Assembly (NCBI GenBank): GCA_947457745.1
Contig: CANGWT010000095.1
Span: forward strand, 1 to 6,604
Direction: 5' to 3'
DNA: 6,604 nucleotides
From: Burkholderiaceae bacterium
Lineage (GTDB): Bacteria; Pseudomonadota; Gammaproteobacteria; Burkholderiales; Burkholderiaceae
Shown here: in pieces, positions 1 to 6,563 of the stretch
Layout of the letters: each line of letters opens with the position of its first letter
Position numbering within the stretch: position 1 is the first letter of the stretch
The notes under the pieces: model-generated
What the model saw: the letters and a program-made list of their open reading frames with translations, nothing else
What the model was told of the DNA's origin: nothing
The model's database searches: none
Program-made: the position numbers and the translations under genes

Positions 1-35
1 ATACAAATCTGCGACTTACGAAAACTTTTGGGTAT

Positions 36-58
36 TTATCCACACAAGCTGTGGATAA
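36..58. promoter_or_regulatory. Pair of inverted DnaA boxes
   Basis: Two perfect matches to the DnaA-box consensus TTATNCACA face each other: TTATCCACA at 36-44 on the plus strand and its exact reverse complement TGTGGATAA at 50-58, separated by the 5 bp CAAGC. Together they form a 23-bp inverted repeat. The pair lies 15 bp beyond the 3' end of the tRNA gene. A third near-match, TTATCCACT (last base differs), is at 199-207 on the other side of the tRNA. DnaA binds such boxes at origins, at titration or reactivation sites, and at regulated promoters. Which applies here is unknown, and no dnaA or dnaN gene is visible. The same inverted repeat in RNA could fold as a 9-bp hairpin in the tRNA trailer, but no U-run follows it, so it is not a standard terminator. 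Confidence 0.6.
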
Positions 59-73
59 GTTCTGATTGAGAAG

Positions 74-148
74 TGGTCCCGCCGACAGGAATCGAACCTG
101 TATCCCACGCTTAGGAGGCATGTGCACTATCCATTGTGCTACGGCAAG
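74..148 (-). tRNA. tRNA-Arg (anticodon CCU)
   Basis: Read on the minus strand, the segment folds as a complete cloverleaf. The 7-bp acceptor stem CTTGCCG/CGGCGGG includes two G-U pairs. It is followed by TA, a D arm with stem GCAC/GTGC, and an anticodon stem CATGC/GCGTG with one G-U pair. The 7-base anticodon loop is CTCCTAA. The T arm has stem ACAGG/CCTGT and loop TTCGATT, then the discriminator A and an encoded CCA end at 74-76. The anticodon CCT (113-115 on the plus strand) reads the rare arginine codon AGG. The gene is 75 nt long including CCA and follows a leftward operon, with 61 bp between the small membrane-protein stop and the mature 5' end. It may have its own promoter in the AT-rich stretch 149-198, or be processed from the operon transcript. 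Confidence 0.95.
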
Positions 149-209
149 ATTAAAAAAAAGTAAAACGTTTTATAAAAAAGATGATAGGGCAAGTTGCATT
201 ATCCACTGA

Positions 210-344
210 TTACCAACCACACAGTGCCCACACTTGATTGGTGATTGCGACCGTCAACTCTGGTGCAAAGTATGCAGAGAAAATAATTCCTAATAGCACT
301 ACTGATAGTACATACAAAACCAAGCGCGAAATAGAAATATGCAT
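210..344 (-). CDS. Small single-pass membrane protein, unknown function
   Basis: This 44-residue open frame starts at an ATG only 8 bp after the MFS transporter stop. Residues 7-26 (RLVLYVLSVV onward to AYF) form one strong hydrophobic helix behind a short N-terminus with Arg7. The remaining roughly 18 residues end in QVWALCGW. The inside/outside orientation is not clear from charge. I recall short hydrophobic proteins of similar build in Burkholderiales but cannot name a family, and no function is proposed. The same frame is open further upstream inside the transporter gene, but that extension is Cys- and Ser-rich and does not look like a real N-terminus. No Shine-Dalgarno sequence precedes the ATG, so translation would depend on coupling to the transporter. 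The main doubt is whether such a short frame is genuinely translated. Confidence 0.5.
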   Translation of the reverse strand: MHISISRLVLYVLSVVLLGIIFSAYFAPELTVAITNQVWALCGW

Positions 345-352
345 TAAAAAAA

Positions 353-1588
353 TTAAACAGTAGCAAGGCGATGAATTGCTCGCTCTTTCACTGGCAGATT
401 GATTAAGAATGCAAACACACCTAAGGCAATCGCAATATTCCAAACGATCAGATAAGAGCCGGTACGATCAAATAGATAACCACCAAAATAAGCCCCGCAG
501 AAGCTACCAAGTTGATGGGAGAAAAACACGAGGCCAGAGAGCATGGTGAGGTACTTCACGCCAAAAATCTGTGCAACGATTGCATTGGTTAATGGGATGG
601 TGGATAGCCATAAGAAGCCCATGATGGCTGCAAAGATATAGGTAGTAGTTGGGCTCAGAGGCAAGTAAACAAAAGCAATGATTGCCACAGACCTGCTGAT
701 ATAGATGCCTGATAAGAGGTAGCGCTTTGGCAAGCGTTGCCCTAATATGCCGGCGGCATAAGTTCCAAAAATATTAAATAGACCAATCAATGCAAGGGCA
801 GTCGTTGCTACAAAAGGTGCGCCAACATCGGGATACATCTTGGATAAATCTTTGAGGTAGGGTGCCAAGTGAACCGCAATAAATACCACCTGAAATCCGC
901 AAACAAAATAACCCAGAGTGAGCAATCTAAAACTAGGATTGCCCATTGCTTCTTTTAAGGCTTCTTTAATCGTTTGATTGCTACCTTGTTGGATATTTGC
1001 GGTATTGGGTTCGCGCAACATAAACGCAATTGGAATCATGAGACTCGCCATGAGTGCCAACATGAGTAGCGCATCATTAGCAACAAAATTTGAAAGCAAT
1101 CCTTGCTCAACTGGAATCATTAAAAATTGTCCAAATGATCCAGCAGCTGCAGTGATGCCCATAGCCCACACTCTTTTTTCAGGAGCAACGTTGCGACCTA
1201 AGATTCCATACACCACGCTATAGGTGGTTGCAGTTTGTGCAAGCCCAATTAATAACCCACCCGCTAATGAAAAGTTCAATGCATCAGTAGAGATCGCCAT
1301 ACCGGCTAGACCGATCGCATAAAGTGCGCCACCTGCGACCATGATTTTTAATGCGCCGTAACGATCAGCTAAAGCTCCGGTGATGGGTTGAACTGCACCC
1401 CAAATCAAATTTTGTAATGCCATAGTGAGGGCAAAGGTTTCACGTCCCCAACCATTGGTAGAGGTGATGGGTAGGTTAAAGAGCCCAAATCCATGGCGTA
1501 TACCCATCGAAAATGTCACCATCAGTCCGCCAAAGATCAGCAGCCTCTTCAAAGTGAGGGTGTTAGATTGGCTTATTTGCGCTGTCAT
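353..1588 (-). CDS. MFS transporter
   Basis: This is a 411-residue major facilitator superfamily permease of normal length for a 12-helix carrier. The first helix (about 14-36) leads into MGIRHGFGLF and then WGRETFALTMALQNLIWG (47-64), a pattern I associate with MCT/OFA-like bacterial MFS proteins. The loop after helix 2 carries the family signature GALADRYG (71-78), with Asp75 and Arg76 as the conserved charged pair. A polar central loop lies at about 192-220. The second half repeats the fold, with a degenerate signature GILGQRLPKR (280-289) and YLFDRTGSY (371-379). The substrate cannot be read from sequence, though relatives often carry monocarboxylates or small organic anions. It acts in the inner membrane. 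The start is supported by a modest GAG nine bases upstream, and it follows the oxidoreductase gene by 26 bp, suggesting co-transcription. Confidence 0.9.
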   Translation of the reverse strand: MTAQISQSNTLTLKRLLIFGGLMVTFSMGIRHGFGLFNLPITSTNGWGRETFALTMALQNLIWGAVQPITGALADRYGALKIMVAGGALYAIGLAGMAISTDALNFSLAGGLLIGLAQTATTYSVVYGILGRNVAPEKRVWAMGITAAAGSFGQFLMIPVEQGLLSNFVANDALLMLALMASLMIPIAFMLREPNTANIQQGSNQTIKEALKEAMGNPSFRLLTLGYFVCGFQVVFIAVHLAPYLKDLSKMYPDVGAPFVATTALALIGLFNIFGTYAAGILGQRLPKRYLLSGIYISRSVAIIAFVYLPLSPTTTYIFAAIMGFLWLSTIPLTNAIVAQIFGVKYLTMLSGLVFFSHQLGSFCGAYFGGYLFDRTGSYLIVWNIAIALGVFAFLINLPVKERAIHRLATV

Positions 1589-1614
1589 GGATGTTTTCTC
1601 GATATATCAAGCGC

Positions 1615-2604
1615 TTAGGATAGCTTGATTATTTGTTTACCCAAACACTTGCCTTCAAGTAAGTCAATGAAGGTCTGTGGGGCATTTTGGATGCCCTCAG
1701 TGATTTTTTCATGTACCCGGATCTTTTGTTCGACTAATAGGCCTATAAGTTGCTTTTGGATTTCTCTCCACCGAGAGACATGATCGGAGACGATGAATCC
1801 CTGAATCAACATACGATTGGCTAACAAGGTGCGTAGATTGATACTGTGGAAGTGCTCTTCAATGCCTTCGGCGATCAGTCCGCAGATGGCAATGCGGGAG
1901 AAGGGGTTCATTTGAGGAATTAGGCTGTCAAATAGTGCGCCTCCAACATTCTCAAATAGCCCATCAATACCATTTGGAGCATGTTTATTTAAGTTGCTGG
2001 GCCAACTACTGTGCTTATAAGATAGGCAGTGATCAAAATTCAAAACATCTTGCACATAAGCGCATTTTTCCTCGGAGCCTGCAACTCCCACGACATTGGC
2101 ACCCTGTACTTTGGCGAGCTGACCGGCAATGCTTCCAACAGATCCTGCGGCAGAGGTAATTAATAGGGTTTCACCAGCTTGGGGCTTGCAAATTTCCATC
2201 ATTCCAATCCAGGCAGTAATCCCAGGCATTCCCGCAGCTCCCAGAAGCCAGGTGTCTGAAAAAGGAGCTTCTGGGATTAATTTGATCGCAGCAGCATTCA
2301 TGACAGCATGGGTTTGCCATCCGAGCATACCAATCACTTTATCCCCTGCTTTAAATTGATCGGACTGGGAGTTGATGACGGTTCCTATGCCTTCACCCAT
2401 GACAACATCACCAAGCTCCATTGAGGGCGCATATGATTTTCGCTCACTCATTCTGCCGCGCACATAGGGATCCAGCGAAAGCCATTGATTTAAAACTAGG
2501 ACTTGACCGTACTTCAGCGGCTCTATATCGGCGTCAATGCATTCAAAGTTATCTTGTGTTACGGTTTGATTTGGCCTGTTACGCAGAATAATTTTAGTAT
2601 TCAT
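1615..2604 (-). CDS. NADP-dependent MDR-family oxidoreductase (PTGR/CurA-like)
   Basis: This is a medium-chain, zinc-free dehydrogenase/reductase of 329 residues, the usual length for the prostaglandin reductase / leukotriene B4 12-hydroxydehydrogenase / CurA group. These enzymes use NADPH to reduce the C=C bond of alpha,beta-unsaturated ketones and aldehydes in the cytoplasm. Family marks are SLDPYVRGRM (43-52), GDVVMGEGIGTV (65-76), GMPGITAW (125-132), the Rossmann glycine motif AAGSVGS (152-158), VVGVAGSEEKCAYV (171-184) and GIDGLFENVGG (212-222). The zinc-ligand pattern of alcohol dehydrogenases is absent. I chose the ATG at 2604 because MNTKIILRNRP lines up with the start of known relatives. 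The frame stays open to a TTG at 2640, but those extra 12 residues match nothing I recognise. Neither start has a strong Shine-Dalgarno sequence. It is the first gene of the leftward operon; the physiological substrate is unknown. Confidence 0.88.
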   Translation of the reverse strand: MNTKIILRNRPNQTVTQDNFECIDADIEPLKYGQVLVLNQWLSLDPYVRGRMSERKSYAPSMELGDVVMGEGIGTVINSQSDQFKAGDKVIGMLGWQTHAVMNAAAIKLIPEAPFSDTWLLGAAGMPGITAWIGMMEICKPQAGETLLITSAAGSVGSIAGQLAKVQGANVVGVAGSEEKCAYVQDVLNFDHCLSYKHSSWPSNLNKHAPNGIDGLFENVGGALFDSLIPQMNPFSRIAICGLIAEGIEEHFHSINLRTLLANRMLIQGFIVSDHVSRWREIQKQLIGLLVEQKIRVHEKITEGIQNAPQTFIDLLEGKCLGKQIIKLS

Positions 2605-2680
2605 TTTTGTTGCAAAATTGTCTTCGTATCCAATAATCAAGACCTTGGCAAAGCACTATTTTCCTAGGGGTATTTACTGA

Positions 2681-2708
2681 TTAGCAGGGTCACAACACTT
2701 TTTAAAAT
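2681..2708 (+). promoter_or_regulatory. Candidate sigma70 promoter for the dehydrogenase-tctC operon
   Basis: TTAGCA (2681-2686, 4 of 6 consensus bases) and TAAAAT (2703-2708, 5 of 6) are separated by 16 bp. Transcription would begin near 2715, leaving a leader of about 40 nt before the ATG at 2755. It lies in the 150-bp divergent intergenic region 2605-2754. This is a motif match only, in AT-rich DNA where chance matches are common. I found no convincing promoter for the leftward operon here. Confidence 0.35.
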
Positions 2709-2741
2709 TAATGAGCAATTTTGCCACTTACAAGATTCTTT

Positions 2742-2745
2742 GGAG
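2742..2745 (+). promoter_or_regulatory. Ribosome binding site that fixes the dehydrogenase start
   Basis: GGAG sits nine bases before the ATG at 2755. This supports that start over an in-frame TTG at 2740, which would place the binding site inside the coding region. Confidence 0.7.
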
Positions 2746-2754
2746 TATTTATTT

Positions 2755-4236
2755 ATGTCAGCAGTAAATCACATTAGTTCGTTATTGAAAGATAAAAATC
2801 TCCTTAAGGGTGATGCATATATCGGCGGTAAATGGCTTCAAGCTAAATCTGGCAAATTATTCTCGGTAACCAACCCTGCAACTGGCGAAGAAATTGCTCG
2901 GGTTCCCAATCTCGATGTGGCTGATGCGCTGGATGCTGTTACATCAGCCGAAAGTGCATTTGCTTTATGGCGGACAAAAACTGGCAAGGAGCGTGCCGCG
3001 GTTTTGCGCAAGTGGTTTGACTTGATTACAGAGCACACCGAAGATCTTGGGATCATCATGTCTTTAGAGCAGGGTAAGCCTCTGGTTGAAGCTAAAGGTG
3101 AGATTCATTATGGGTCCTCTTTTATTGAGTGGTTTGCTGAAGAGGCAAAACGGGTAACCGGCGCCATTCCTAGTTCAACCTGGGAAGACAAGCGTTTGAT
3201 GGTTCTCAAGCAACCGATTGGAGTTTGTGTAGCGATCACTCCTTGGAACTTCCCTAGCGCCATGATTACTAGAAAAGTATCTCCGGCGCTTGCCGCAGGT
3301 TGCTCCATTGTCATCAAGCCTGCCGAACAAACACCGTTGTCAGCATTGGCATTGGCTGAACTAGCTTCTCGTGCTGGTGTCCCTGATGGGGTGATCAATA
3401 TATTGACCGCGGATGCCCATAATTCCATTGCAATTGGTAAGGCTCTTTGCGATTCTCAGGTTGTTAAGCATCTTTCGTTCACCGGATCTACTGAGGTTGG
3501 AAAGTTGCTGATGATGCAGTGCGCTCCAACAGTCAAGAAAGTTGCGCTTGAGTTGGGTGGTCATGCGCCATTTATTGTTTTTGAAGACGCCAATATTGAC
3601 AATGCTGTTGCTGGAGCCATGTTTGCTAAATACCGTAATGCTGGCCAAGCTTGCGTTGCAGCCAATCGCTTTTATGTGCATAAAAAAGTTCACGACGAAT
3701 TTGTTGAAAAGTTTGCTGCTGCTACCAAAGGCATTAAAGTTGGCCATGGTCTAGAGCCTGGTGTTACTCAAGGCCCTTTGATTGATGAGCAGGCGCTAGC
3801 CAAAGTCCAGAGGCATATTGCCGATGCAGTTGCTCAGGGGGCTACTTTGGTCACAGGTGGCAAGTCTTCTGAGCGAGGTGGTACTTTTTTTGAGCCTACT
3901 ATTCTTGCCAATGCTACTAACTCAATGCTGGTAGCTATTGAGGAGACATTTGGTCCTGTTGCACCAGTCATTCCTTTTGAGTCAGATGAGGAGGTTGTCA
4001 AGCTCGCTAATCACAGCCAGTTTGGCTTGGCCTCTTATTTCTATAGCCGCGATATTGGTCGGATTTGGAAAGTTGCTGAGGCTCTGGAGTTTGGCATGGT
4101 TGGTGTGAACACCGGATTGTTTTCGAATGAAGTCGGTCCATTTGGCGGAGTGAAGCAATCCGGTCTTGGTAGAGAAGGCAGTTCTTGGGGTATTGATGAA
4201 TATCTCGAGATGAAGTATGTCTGTGTAGGCCTATAA
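2755..4236 (+). CDS. gabD: Succinate-semialdehyde dehydrogenase, GabD-like
   Basis: This 493-residue aldehyde dehydrogenase follows E. coli GabD closely from end to end. It oxidises succinate semialdehyde to succinate; GabD enzymes also accept glutarate semialdehyde. Motifs in order are LEQGKPLVEAKGEI, SSFIEWFAEEAKR, PWNFPSAMITRKV with the oxyanion Asn165, IVIKPAEQTPLSALALAELA with cofactor Lys188 and Glu191, FTGSTEVGKLL, ELGGHAPFIVFEDA with general base Glu266, RNAGQACVAANR with catalytic Cys300, EETFGPVAPV, and the C-terminal PFGGVKQSGLGREGS. Glu191 sits where E. coli GabD has Ser, which by family knowledge favours NAD over NADP. The CVA after the active cysteine lacks the second Cys of CVC-type enzymes. 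It is cytoplasmic and is the first gene of a pair with tctC, 23 bp apart. Specificity within the ALDH family is inferred from similarity, so glutarate or another semialdehyde remains possible. Confidence 0.92.
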   Translation: MSAVNHISSLLKDKNLLKGDAYIGGKWLQAKSGKLFSVTNPATGEEIARVPNLDVADALDAVTSAESAFALWRTKTGKERAAVLRKWFDLITEHTEDLGIIMSLEQGKPLVEAKGEIHYGSSFIEWFAEEAKRVTGAIPSSTWEDKRLMVLKQPIGVCVAITPWNFPSAMITRKVSPALAAGCSIVIKPAEQTPLSALALAELASRAGVPDGVINILTADAHNSIAIGKALCDSQVVKHLSFTGSTEVGKLLMMQCAPTVKKVALELGGHAPFIVFEDANIDNAVAGAMFAKYRNAGQACVAANRFYVHKKVHDEFVEKFAAATKGIKVGHGLEPGVTQGPLIDEQALAKVQRHIADAVAQGATLVTGGKSSERGGTFFEPTILANATNSMLVAIEETFGPVAPVIPFESDEEVVKLANHSQFGLASYFYSRDIGRIWKVAEALEFGMVGVNTGLFSNEVGPFGGVKQSGLGREGSSWGIDEYLEMKYVCVGL

Positions 4237-4244
4237 AAAGAGTT

Positions 4245-4251
4245 GGAGGAG
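4245..4251 (+). promoter_or_regulatory. Strong ribosome binding site for tctC
   Basis: GGAGGAG lies eight bases before the ATG at 4260, within the 23-bp gap after the dehydrogenase stop. It is the best Shine-Dalgarno match in the window and implies efficient, independent initiation of the binding protein, which usually must outnumber its enzyme partner. Confidence 0.8.
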
Positions 4252-4259
4252 ACAAAATA

Positions 4260-5267
4260 ATGCATTCCAAGAAAAAACAAAAAATCGGAATCTTATTAGG
4301 CTGTTTATTTGCTGCAGTATCGCTGTTTAGCCAGAGCGCTTCTGGCCAGTCAGCGTCTGCTGAAGAGTCATGGCCTAACAGACCAATTTCAATGATCATT
4401 CCATTTCCGCCAGGTGGGGTTGCCACTGTTGTGGGTAGACCTATTGCTGATGGCATGGCTAAAAATCTTGAGAAGCCCATCATTATGGAAAATAAACCTG
4501 GGGCTGGCGGTGGGATTGGCAATGCCTATGTAGCCAAGGCAAAGCCAGACGGCTATAACGTTTTATTTGCCATGTCCTCTGTTTCAACAATTCCGGAGAC
4601 AGATAAGATTGCCGGCAAAACAGCTTCATACACCACCAATCAGCTCAGACCGATTGGTCGCATTACTTCTGATCCACTAGTGATAGTTGTGAAGGGTGAT
4701 GCGCCATGGAAAACAATGACTGAGTTTGTTGCTGACGCCAAAAAGCATCCTGGTAAATACAATTTTAGCTCTTCTGGTAACTATGGAACTATGCAGTTGC
4801 CGATGGAGATGCTTAAAACAAATCAGAATATTTTCGTTGTTCATATTCCCTATGGCGGTGCGGGCCCTGCTGTGTTGGCTGTGCTTAGTGGAGAGGTTGA
4901 TATTGTTGCTAGTGGGCCATCAACGGTAGTTCAAAACGTCAAGGCTGGAAAACTGAGGGCTCTAGCACATACTGGATCAGGCAGGATGGCTGCACTACCA
5001 GATGTGCCATCCCTAAAAGAACTTGGAATACCTGTTGAATACAATCAGTGGACCGGAATTTTTGTACCGAAGAGCACGCCTGAGCCAATTGTCAAAAAGT
5101 ATCGTGATGCATTGAGAGTTGCCGTTAACGATAATTCTATTCGCTCAACCATTGGTAATGCAGGCAGTCCAATCGACTATCTTGACGAACCTGAATTCCA
5201 AGTTTTTTGGGACAAAGACATTGCTAAGATGAATGAAGTAGTCAGAAAAATAGGTAAGCTCGATTAA
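4260..5267 (+). CDS. Periplasmic solute-binding protein, TctC/Bug family
   Basis: This 335-residue protein has the normal length of a Bug receptor, the binding component of tripartite tricarboxylate transporters. It captures small carboxylates in the periplasm. The signal peptide has a basic start (KKKQK, 4-8), a hydrophobic core (9-23) and likely cleavage after ASA at 34 or after SASG at 29. The mature protein opens with WPNRPISMIIPFPPGG (38-53). Then come ENKPGAGGGIGNAYVAKAKPDGY (77-99), SSSGNYGTMQLPMEM (170-184), HIPYGGAGPAVLAVLSGEVD (195-214), KAGKLRALA (228-236) and LPDVPSLKELG (246-256), all family marks. In the first ligand loop the usual Asp after PPGG is replaced by Thr56. No tctA or tctB lies nearby, as is common for the many orphan Bug proteins of Burkholderiales. 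Operon position suggests its ligand is linked to the dehydrogenase reaction; the ligand itself cannot be read from sequence. Confidence 0.92.
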   Translation: MHSKKKQKIGILLGCLFAAVSLFSQSASGQSASAEESWPNRPISMIIPFPPGGVATVVGRPIADGMAKNLEKPIIMENKPGAGGGIGNAYVAKAKPDGYNVLFAMSSVSTIPETDKIAGKTASYTTNQLRPIGRITSDPLVIVVKGDAPWKTMTEFVADAKKHPGKYNFSSSGNYGTMQLPMEMLKTNQNIFVVHIPYGGAGPAVLAVLSGEVDIVASGPSTVVQNVKAGKLRALAHTGSGRMAALPDVPSLKELGIPVEYNQWTGIFVPKSTPEPIVKKYRDALRVAVNDNSIRSTIGNAGSPIDYLDEPEFQVFWDKDIAKMNEVVRKIGKLD

Positions 5268-6484
5268 ATCGAACCATTATCTCTAAGTAAATCGATATCC
5301 TGCGTGCTAAGACCCAGTCTTTCGCGTAGGATTTCATCGGTATGTTGTCCCAATGTTGGCGGTGCCATTCTCACTTCTACTGGAGTTTTTGAAAGTCGCA
5401 TTGGACTTGCTACCAATTTCATCATGCCAGCTGTGGGGTGGGGCACATTCATTTGAATATCACGGGCTTTTACCTGTTCATTTTCAAATACTTCCTGAAA
5501 ATTATTAATTGGTCCGCAGGGTACATTTGCTTTTTCAAGTAAGGCGATCCACTCTGCCTTAGTCTTTTTTCTCGTCATTTCCTCAAGTAGGGGCACTAGT
5601 TGATCACGGTGCTTTACCCGCATTGGATTCTCGGAGTACAGAGGGTTGTCGGCTAAATGAGCTTCATCTCCCGCTGTAACAAAATGCCTAAACTGGCCGT
5701 TATTCCCTGCTGCAACAATCATCCAGCCATCTGATGTTGGAAGCGTTTGATAGGGCACTATCGTTGGGGATGCATTACCCCAACGTTTGGGAATCTCATC
5801 CGAGCATAAATAGGCGCTAGCCACATTCGCCATGACTGCTATTTGCGTATCCAATAAGGCCAAGTCAATATATTGACCTTCGCCAGTATGGTTTTTATGT
5901 GCAATTGCCGCTAAAATTGAGGTGGTTGCGTACATCCCTGTAAAAATATCGGCGATTGCAACCCCCGCCTTTTGTGGGCTAGCCCCTGGAAAGTTGTCCG
6001 CCTCGCCGGTAACGCTCATGAAGCCACCCATTCCTTGGACTATAAAGTCATATCCAGGACGTTTTGAGTAGGGTCCAAATTGCCCAAATCCAGTAATTGA
6101 GCAATAAATGAGATCTGGTTTCACTTTTATCAAGTTCTTATAATCAAGTCCGTATTTAGCCAGTTGCCCGACTTTGTAGTTTTCAATGACTACATCAGAC
6201 TCTTTTGTGAGCTGGCGAATGATTTCTTGGCCTTCAGGCTTACTAATATCGACCGTGATAGAGCGTTTATTGCGGTTAATAGATATGAAATACGCAGTTT
6301 CGGCAGTATCTTTACCACTTTGATCTCTGGCAAAAGGAGGGCCCCAGTGACGTGTATCGTCGCCCTCGCCAGGTTTTTCAACCTTGATTACGTCTGCACC
6401 GAGGTCGGCGAGGTTTTGTGTACACCACGGGCCGGCAAGAACACGGCTGAGGTCTAAAACGCGAATATGACTTAAGGCTCCCAT
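5264..6484 (-). CDS. CaiB/BaiF family (class III) CoA-transferase
   Basis: This is a 406-residue CoA-transferase of normal family length. It moves CoA between acyl-CoA and a free carboxylic acid through an enzyme-bound anhydride. Family marks are IRVLDLSRVLAGPWCTQNLADLGADVIKVE near the N-terminus, GDDTRHWGPPF (41-51), NRNKRSITVDI (70-80), VVIENYKVG (98-106), SITGFGQFGPYSKRPGYD (129-146), QKAGVAIADIFTGMYA (171-186) with the expected catalytic Asp179, and VPCGPINNFQEVF near the C-terminus. It resembles the form I recall as often linked to glutaryl-CoA dehydrogenase and to succinyl-CoA:glutarate CoA-transferases, so a C4-C6 dicarboxylate is a reasonable guess, not a demonstrated substrate. The ATG at 6484 is the only sensible start but has no clear Shine-Dalgarno sequence. 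It runs toward tctC, and the two stop codons overlap by 4 bp. It is transcribed away from the parE-like gene. Confidence 0.93.
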   Translation of the reverse strand: MGALSHIRVLDLSRVLAGPWCTQNLADLGADVIKVEKPGEGDDTRHWGPPFARDQSGKDTAETAYFISINRNKRSITVDISKPEGQEIIRQLTKESDVVIENYKVGQLAKYGLDYKNLIKVKPDLIYCSITGFGQFGPYSKRPGYDFIVQGMGGFMSVTGEADNFPGASPQKAGVAIADIFTGMYATTSILAAIAHKNHTGEGQYIDLALLDTQIAVMANVASAYLCSDEIPKRWGNASPTIVPYQTLPTSDGWMIVAAGNNGQFRHFVTAGDEAHLADNPLYSENPMRVKHRDQLVPLLEEMTRKKTKAEWIALLEKANVPCGPINNFQEVFENEQVKARDIQMNVPHPTAGMMKLVASPMRLSKTPVEVRMAPPTLGQHTDEILRERLGLSTQDIDLLRDNGSI

Positions 6485-6515
6485 TCTGCAATTTTGGCAT
6501 GAAAAAAAAGGGTAT

Positions 6516-6542
6516 TTCAGGAAAATTCAGGTTTTCGTTCAG
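6516..6542 (+). repeat. Three TTCAG direct repeats
   Basis: TTCAG occurs at 6516-6520, 6526-6530 and 6538-6542, starting 10 and 12 bp apart, so roughly on one face of the helix. They lie in the 79-bp region between the divergent CoA-transferase and parE-like genes and overlap the candidate -35 element. This could be an operator, but such a short motif may recur by chance. Confidence 0.3.
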
Positions 6543-6555
6543 ACATGACTACAAT
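6526..6555 (+). promoter_or_regulatory. Candidate promoter for the parE-like gene
   Basis: TACAAT at 6550-6555 matches the sigma70 -10 box in 5 of 6 bases. A weak -35 (TTCAGG, 6526-6531, 3 of 6) lies 18 bp upstream. Transcription would start near 6562, only about 2 nt before the ATG at 6564, implying a leaderless or nearly leaderless message. Consistent with this, no Shine-Dalgarno sequence precedes that ATG. Confidence 0.4.
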
Positions 6556-6563
6556 TTGCGCGC

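Noticed and set aside
36..58. Rho-independent terminator for the tRNA.
   Set aside because: The 9-bp hairpin is followed on the minus strand by ATACCC, not a T-run; DnaA boxes explain the exact sequence better.
149..174. Palindrome TAAAACGTTTTA followed on the minus strand by eight T residues, resembling an intrinsic terminator just before the tRNA; the same stretch also offers TATAAA as a -10 box for the tRNA.
   Set aside because: The stem is almost all A-T with no usable loop, so it would be a weak hairpin, and no -35 element lies at the right distance from TATAAA. Neither role can be asserted.
2605..2640. N-terminal extension of the oxidoreductase from a TTG at 2640.
   Set aside because: The extra residues match nothing in the family, and the ATG at 2604 aligns with the usual start.
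3108..3747. Long open frames on the minus strand inside the dehydrogenase gene.
   Set aside because: They are antisense shadows of a well-supported coding sequence and their translations look like no known proteins.
4287..4304. Lipobox-like LLGC at residues 12-15 of the TctC protein.
   Set aside because: The hydrophobic core continues past the Cys to residue 23 and only about six core residues precede it, so an ordinary signal peptide with later cleavage fits better.
4007..4522. 171-codon minus-strand frame across the dehydrogenase-tctC junction.
   Set aside because: It is Pro- and Ser-rich, lies antisense to two clear genes and their ribosome binding site, and has no family resemblance.
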